From positions 1 to 64,000 of the forward strand of contig VEQK01000003.1 of the NCBI GenBank assembly GCA_018883265.1: DNA of 64,000 nucleotides, given 5' to 3'. Source of the DNA: Rhodocyclaceae bacterium (GTDB lineage Bacteria; Pseudomonadota; Gammaproteobacteria; Burkholderiales; Rhodocyclaceae). This document shows positions 61,812-64,000 of this stretch, piece after piece (positions within the stretch are counted from its first letter, which is position 1; every line of letters begins with the position of its first letter). A model generated the notes under the pieces. It had not been told where the DNA came from. It did not search any database and was given only the letters and a program-made list of their open reading frames with translations. The translations under genes and the position numbers were made by a program.

Positions 61812-63152
61812 TTAGAGATCGGGAAGTTGCGGATTCTGTCCGGTAGGTGTGACTGGCTGATTCTGGTTCGAGATTGATCTAAGCCGGTCAATCTCGACAG
61901 CCACCGTCGCCAGATCAAAGCGCGCCGCAATCAGTTCATTACGCGCAGCGCGATAGGTTCTCTGCGCATCCAGCCACTCCAGAATGCCGCGTTCTCCGTA
62001 GCGATAGGCTGATTCGGCGATACGTTGCGCTGCCGCGGCCTGCGAGAGCAATTCGGACTCCAGGACCCGAACCTGGTTGCTCGCAATCTGATACAGCTGG
62101 TAAGTGGCTTCCAATGATTCAGAGAAGCTCAGGCGTTGCGCGTTCAGCTGATATCGTGCGCTGCTGGCCTCAGCTCTCGCCTTGGAAATCTGCCCGCTGC
62201 GCAGATCCCAGATCGGGATGGTCATGACCAGACCACCGCGCGCGTATTGTTGTGTCGGGTCGACTTCCCGTTCGGCAATCAGTGAGATCTTCGGTAACCG
62301 CATGGATTTTTCCATGCTCAGCCTGTGCTCTGCAGCCCGCTGCTCGGCCTCGGTTTTCATCAGCACCGGATTGCGCGCCAGCAGCTCGGCTTTGAGCTTT
62401 TCCTTGGGCGGCAGGGTGATCTTGTTGGGAAGACTTCCTTTGACAGACCAACCCTCCGGAAGTGGGTGACCAACGGCGAGTCTGAGATTGGCCCGGGACT
62501 GTTCGACCCGCAATCTGGCCGCGTCAGAATTTTTCCGGGCGTTCAGCATTTCTGTGTCCGCCCGGATCAGGTCAAACCGAGGCGATTCCCCGACCTGATG
62601 ACGCAAGGCAATTCTGTCCCGAATTTGCAGGGTGAGCGTCAGGTCCTCTTCCGCTGCTGCCGATTCGGCTTCACGGCGCAGCAATTCATAGTAAGCAAGT
62701 TTGATACGTGCCACCGTGTCGTCTTCGAAGCTCTGACGATTGGCTTCCGTCGCCTTGACGATTTCATCGGCAGCATCGATTCTTGACGAGCGAACCATCG
62801 GGATTTCGATGGGTTGTGCGAGCGCGATGTTGTAGACCTGGCCCGAGGCCGGAGTCAGGGTGTTTCTCTCCTTGCTTCGTCCGAGCTGCCCACCGACTTC
62901 AGGGTTCGGATAGGCGCGCGCGGTTGTTGCATCGCCCTTGGCGGCGACCACCTGTTCTCTGGAGGCCAGCACATAGGCGTTCTCATTGAGGCCGATGTTG
63001 ATCAGCTCATCAAGATTGAGCGACGGCCCGGCCTGAACACTCGAAGAGACCCACAACACCAACACCGCCATCCACGCGGCATGAAACCCACGTTTTGCCG
63101 TGTGCCGTGCCATCAGCAGGCGTGCCGAAAGAATCAGGTCGTTAGTGAACAT
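61812..63152 (-). CDS. TolC-family outer membrane channel (CzcC-like)
   Basis: This 446-residue protein is the outer-membrane component of the efflux system. A signal peptide ends near SVQAGP. Two repeats of the outer membrane efflux domain follow (about 45-235 and 260-425) with long helical segments such as RREAESAAAEEDLTLTLQIRDRIALRHQVGE and AYRYGERGILEWLDAQRTYRAARNELI. It is the first gene of the operon, 12 bases before the adaptor gene. Confidence 0.9.
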   Translation of the reverse strand: MFTNDLILSARLLMARHTAKRGFHAAWMAVLVLWVSSSVQAGPSLNLDELINIGLNENAYVLASREQVVAAKGDATTARAYPNPEVGGQLGRSKERNTLTPASGQVYNIALAQPIEIPMVRSSRIDAADEIVKATEANRQSFEDDTVARIKLAYYELLRREAESAAAEEDLTLTLQIRDRIALRHQVGESPRFDLIRADTEMLNARKNSDAARLRVEQSRANLRLAVGHPLPEGWSVKGSLPNKITLPPKEKLKAELLARNPVLMKTEAEQRAAEHRLSMEKSMRLPKISLIAEREVDPTQQYARGGLVMTIPIWDLRSGQISKARAEASSARYQLNAQRLSFSESLEATYQLYQIASNQVRVLESELLSQAAAAQRIAESAYRYGERGILEWLDAQRTYRAARNELIAARFDLATVAVEIDRLRSISNQNQPVTPTGQNPQLPDL

Positions 63153-63222
63153 GTTTGCAGCTTAAAGCACAAGGCTTAAGTCCAAATTAATAAACACGCC
63201 CATCATGCAGTAATGACTGTGC

Positions 63223-64000
63223 CTAAGAGTCGGATGATACGGGGATTGATGCCAGGTCTTGTTGAGAAGCGAGGACTTTGTCGATACGCTTGCCATCCAT
63301 ATCAACAATTTCAAAGCGCCAGTTTTCCCACTCCACACGTTCTCCGGCCCTGGGGATACGCCCCATCAGCAGCATCAGCATGCCCGAGAGCGTGTTGTAG
63401 CGGCCCTTGTCTTCCTCGGGCACGGTGTCCAGTCCCAGGGTATCCTTGAGCTCGGGCACGGGAATGATGCCGTCTAGCAGCCAGGTGCCGTCTTGACGCT
63501 GGATCGCCCAGGCGTCCTCATGGTCATCCGGCTTGAATTCACCGGCAATCGCTTCGATCAGGTCTTGCAGCGTGATCAGGCCCTGAATCTCACCGTATTC
63601 ATCGATGACAAAAGCCATTTGCACTCCGGAAGATTTGAAGTGCTCCAGAAGTTCCATGCCGGTCAGCGATTCAGGGACAAAGACGGCGGGTTGCAGATCG
63701 GTCTTGAAATCGGGTGTTTCGCCGCGCAATGTCTGGGCCAGTAGCACTTTGGCGTTGATGATGCCAACGACCTCATCGAATCCGCCGATGCAGACCGGAA
63801 AGCGCGAATGTTCGGATGCCTGGATACGTTGCAGGTTTTCGTTGAGAGGCTCTTCAAGATCAAGACTGATGATGTCGCCACGCGGCACCATGAGTGAAGT
63901 GATCTGGCGATCATCCAGCCGGAAGACGTTGCGCACCATCTGGCGTTCGTTCTCTTCGATGATACCGGCATCCGAGCCTTCTTCGAGGAGCGCATGGATC
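63223..64000 (-). CDS. CBS-domain/CorC_HlyC (CNNM-type) protein, partial
   Basis: This is the C-terminal part of a membrane-associated transporter or hemolysin-family protein; the frame is open to the end of the window, so the N-terminal membrane domain is outside. The visible part includes GIIEENERQMVRNVFRLDDRQITSLMVPR, a CBS pair with ASEHSRFPVCIGGFDEVVGIINAKVLL and VIDEYGEIQGLITLQDLIEAIAGEF, and a CorC_HlyC domain ending near residue IDKVLASQQ. Family members affect Mg or Co transport. Confidence 0.88.
   Translation of the reverse strand, partial: IHALLEEGSDAGIIEENERQMVRNVFRLDDRQITSLMVPRGDIISLDLEEPLNENLQRIQASEHSRFPVCIGGFDEVVGIINAKVLLAQTLRGETPDFKTDLQPAVFVPESLTGMELLEHFKSSGVQMAFVIDEYGEIQGLITLQDLIEAIAGEFKPDDHEDAWAIQRQDGTWLLDGIIPVPELKDTLGLDTVPEEDKGRYNTLSGMLMLLMGRIPRAGERVEWENWRFEIVDMDGKRIDKVLASQQDLASIPVSSDS

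Overview
The window comes from a Gram-negative, probably gamma- or betaproteobacterial, sulfur-oxidising chemolithotroph. The evidence is a complete soxCDYZAXB thiosulfate-oxidation cluster, cbb3 oxidase assembly genes, an FNR-type regulator, LPS genes (lpxK, kdsB), chorismate lyase and several sulfur-compound transporters. The genus cannot be fixed from the sequence alone. All calls come from reading the sequence; no database search was run.

Layout. Bases 1-8130 hold the end of ccoP, ccoG, a FixH gene and a DUF3149 peptide, a universal stress protein and fnr (minus strand), then hemN, a SafE-type membrane protein and a Cu+ P-type ATPase. This is a microaerobic respiration block. Bases 8211-12544 are housekeeping (ppa, nadE, PII, an rRNA pseudouridine synthase, a DUF192 protein, ubiC). 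Bases 12627-19716 are a signalling island: a membrane histidine kinase, a FixJ/LuxR-type response regulator, a RodZ-like membrane DNA-binding protein, a small winged-helix protein, an alkylsulfatase-like hydrolase and a patatin-like lipoprotein. Three near-identical palindromes in its intergenic regions each sit a fixed distance from likely -10 boxes. Bases 19818-27283 hold sodB, xseA, exbBD, lpxK, a Trm112 gene, kdsB, adk and a phosphofructokinase.

Bases 27395-33309 are a sulfate uptake operon (two tandem binding proteins, cysT, cysW, cysA) with a CysB regulator. Next, an IS3-family (IS407-like) element at 34074-35296 sits between two divergent genes and has removed the 5-prime ends of both: an RBBP9-type hydrolase and an EpsC-type serine acetyltransferase. 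Downstream is a family 2A encapsulin operon: shell protein plus cysteine desulfurase cargo with a long disordered N-terminal extension. This is a protein-bounded sulfur nanocompartment next to the sulfate/cysteine genes.

Bases 39070-55912 are the sulfur-oxidation region: soxC-D-Y-Z-A-X-B, dsrE, a YeeE/TsuA-type transporter, a dienelactone-hydrolase-family protein and moaA-moaCB-moeA, all on the minus strand and able to supply the molybdenum cofactor for SoxC. It is flanked by TauE exporters, a thioredoxin-fold protein, a rhodanese and a persulfide-dioxygenase-like metallo-hydrolase. Bases 55914-63152 hold a heavy-metal RND efflux operon that also contains a PII-like signalling protein and a UbiA-family prenyltransferase. 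The window ends inside a CBS/CorC-domain protein.

The most interesting items are the palindrome-defined regulon at 14.1-18.5 kb, the encapsulin operon with its IS-damaged upstream gene, a possible small RNA and DnaA-box cluster at 21.8-22.05 kb, and the PII protein inside the RND operon.
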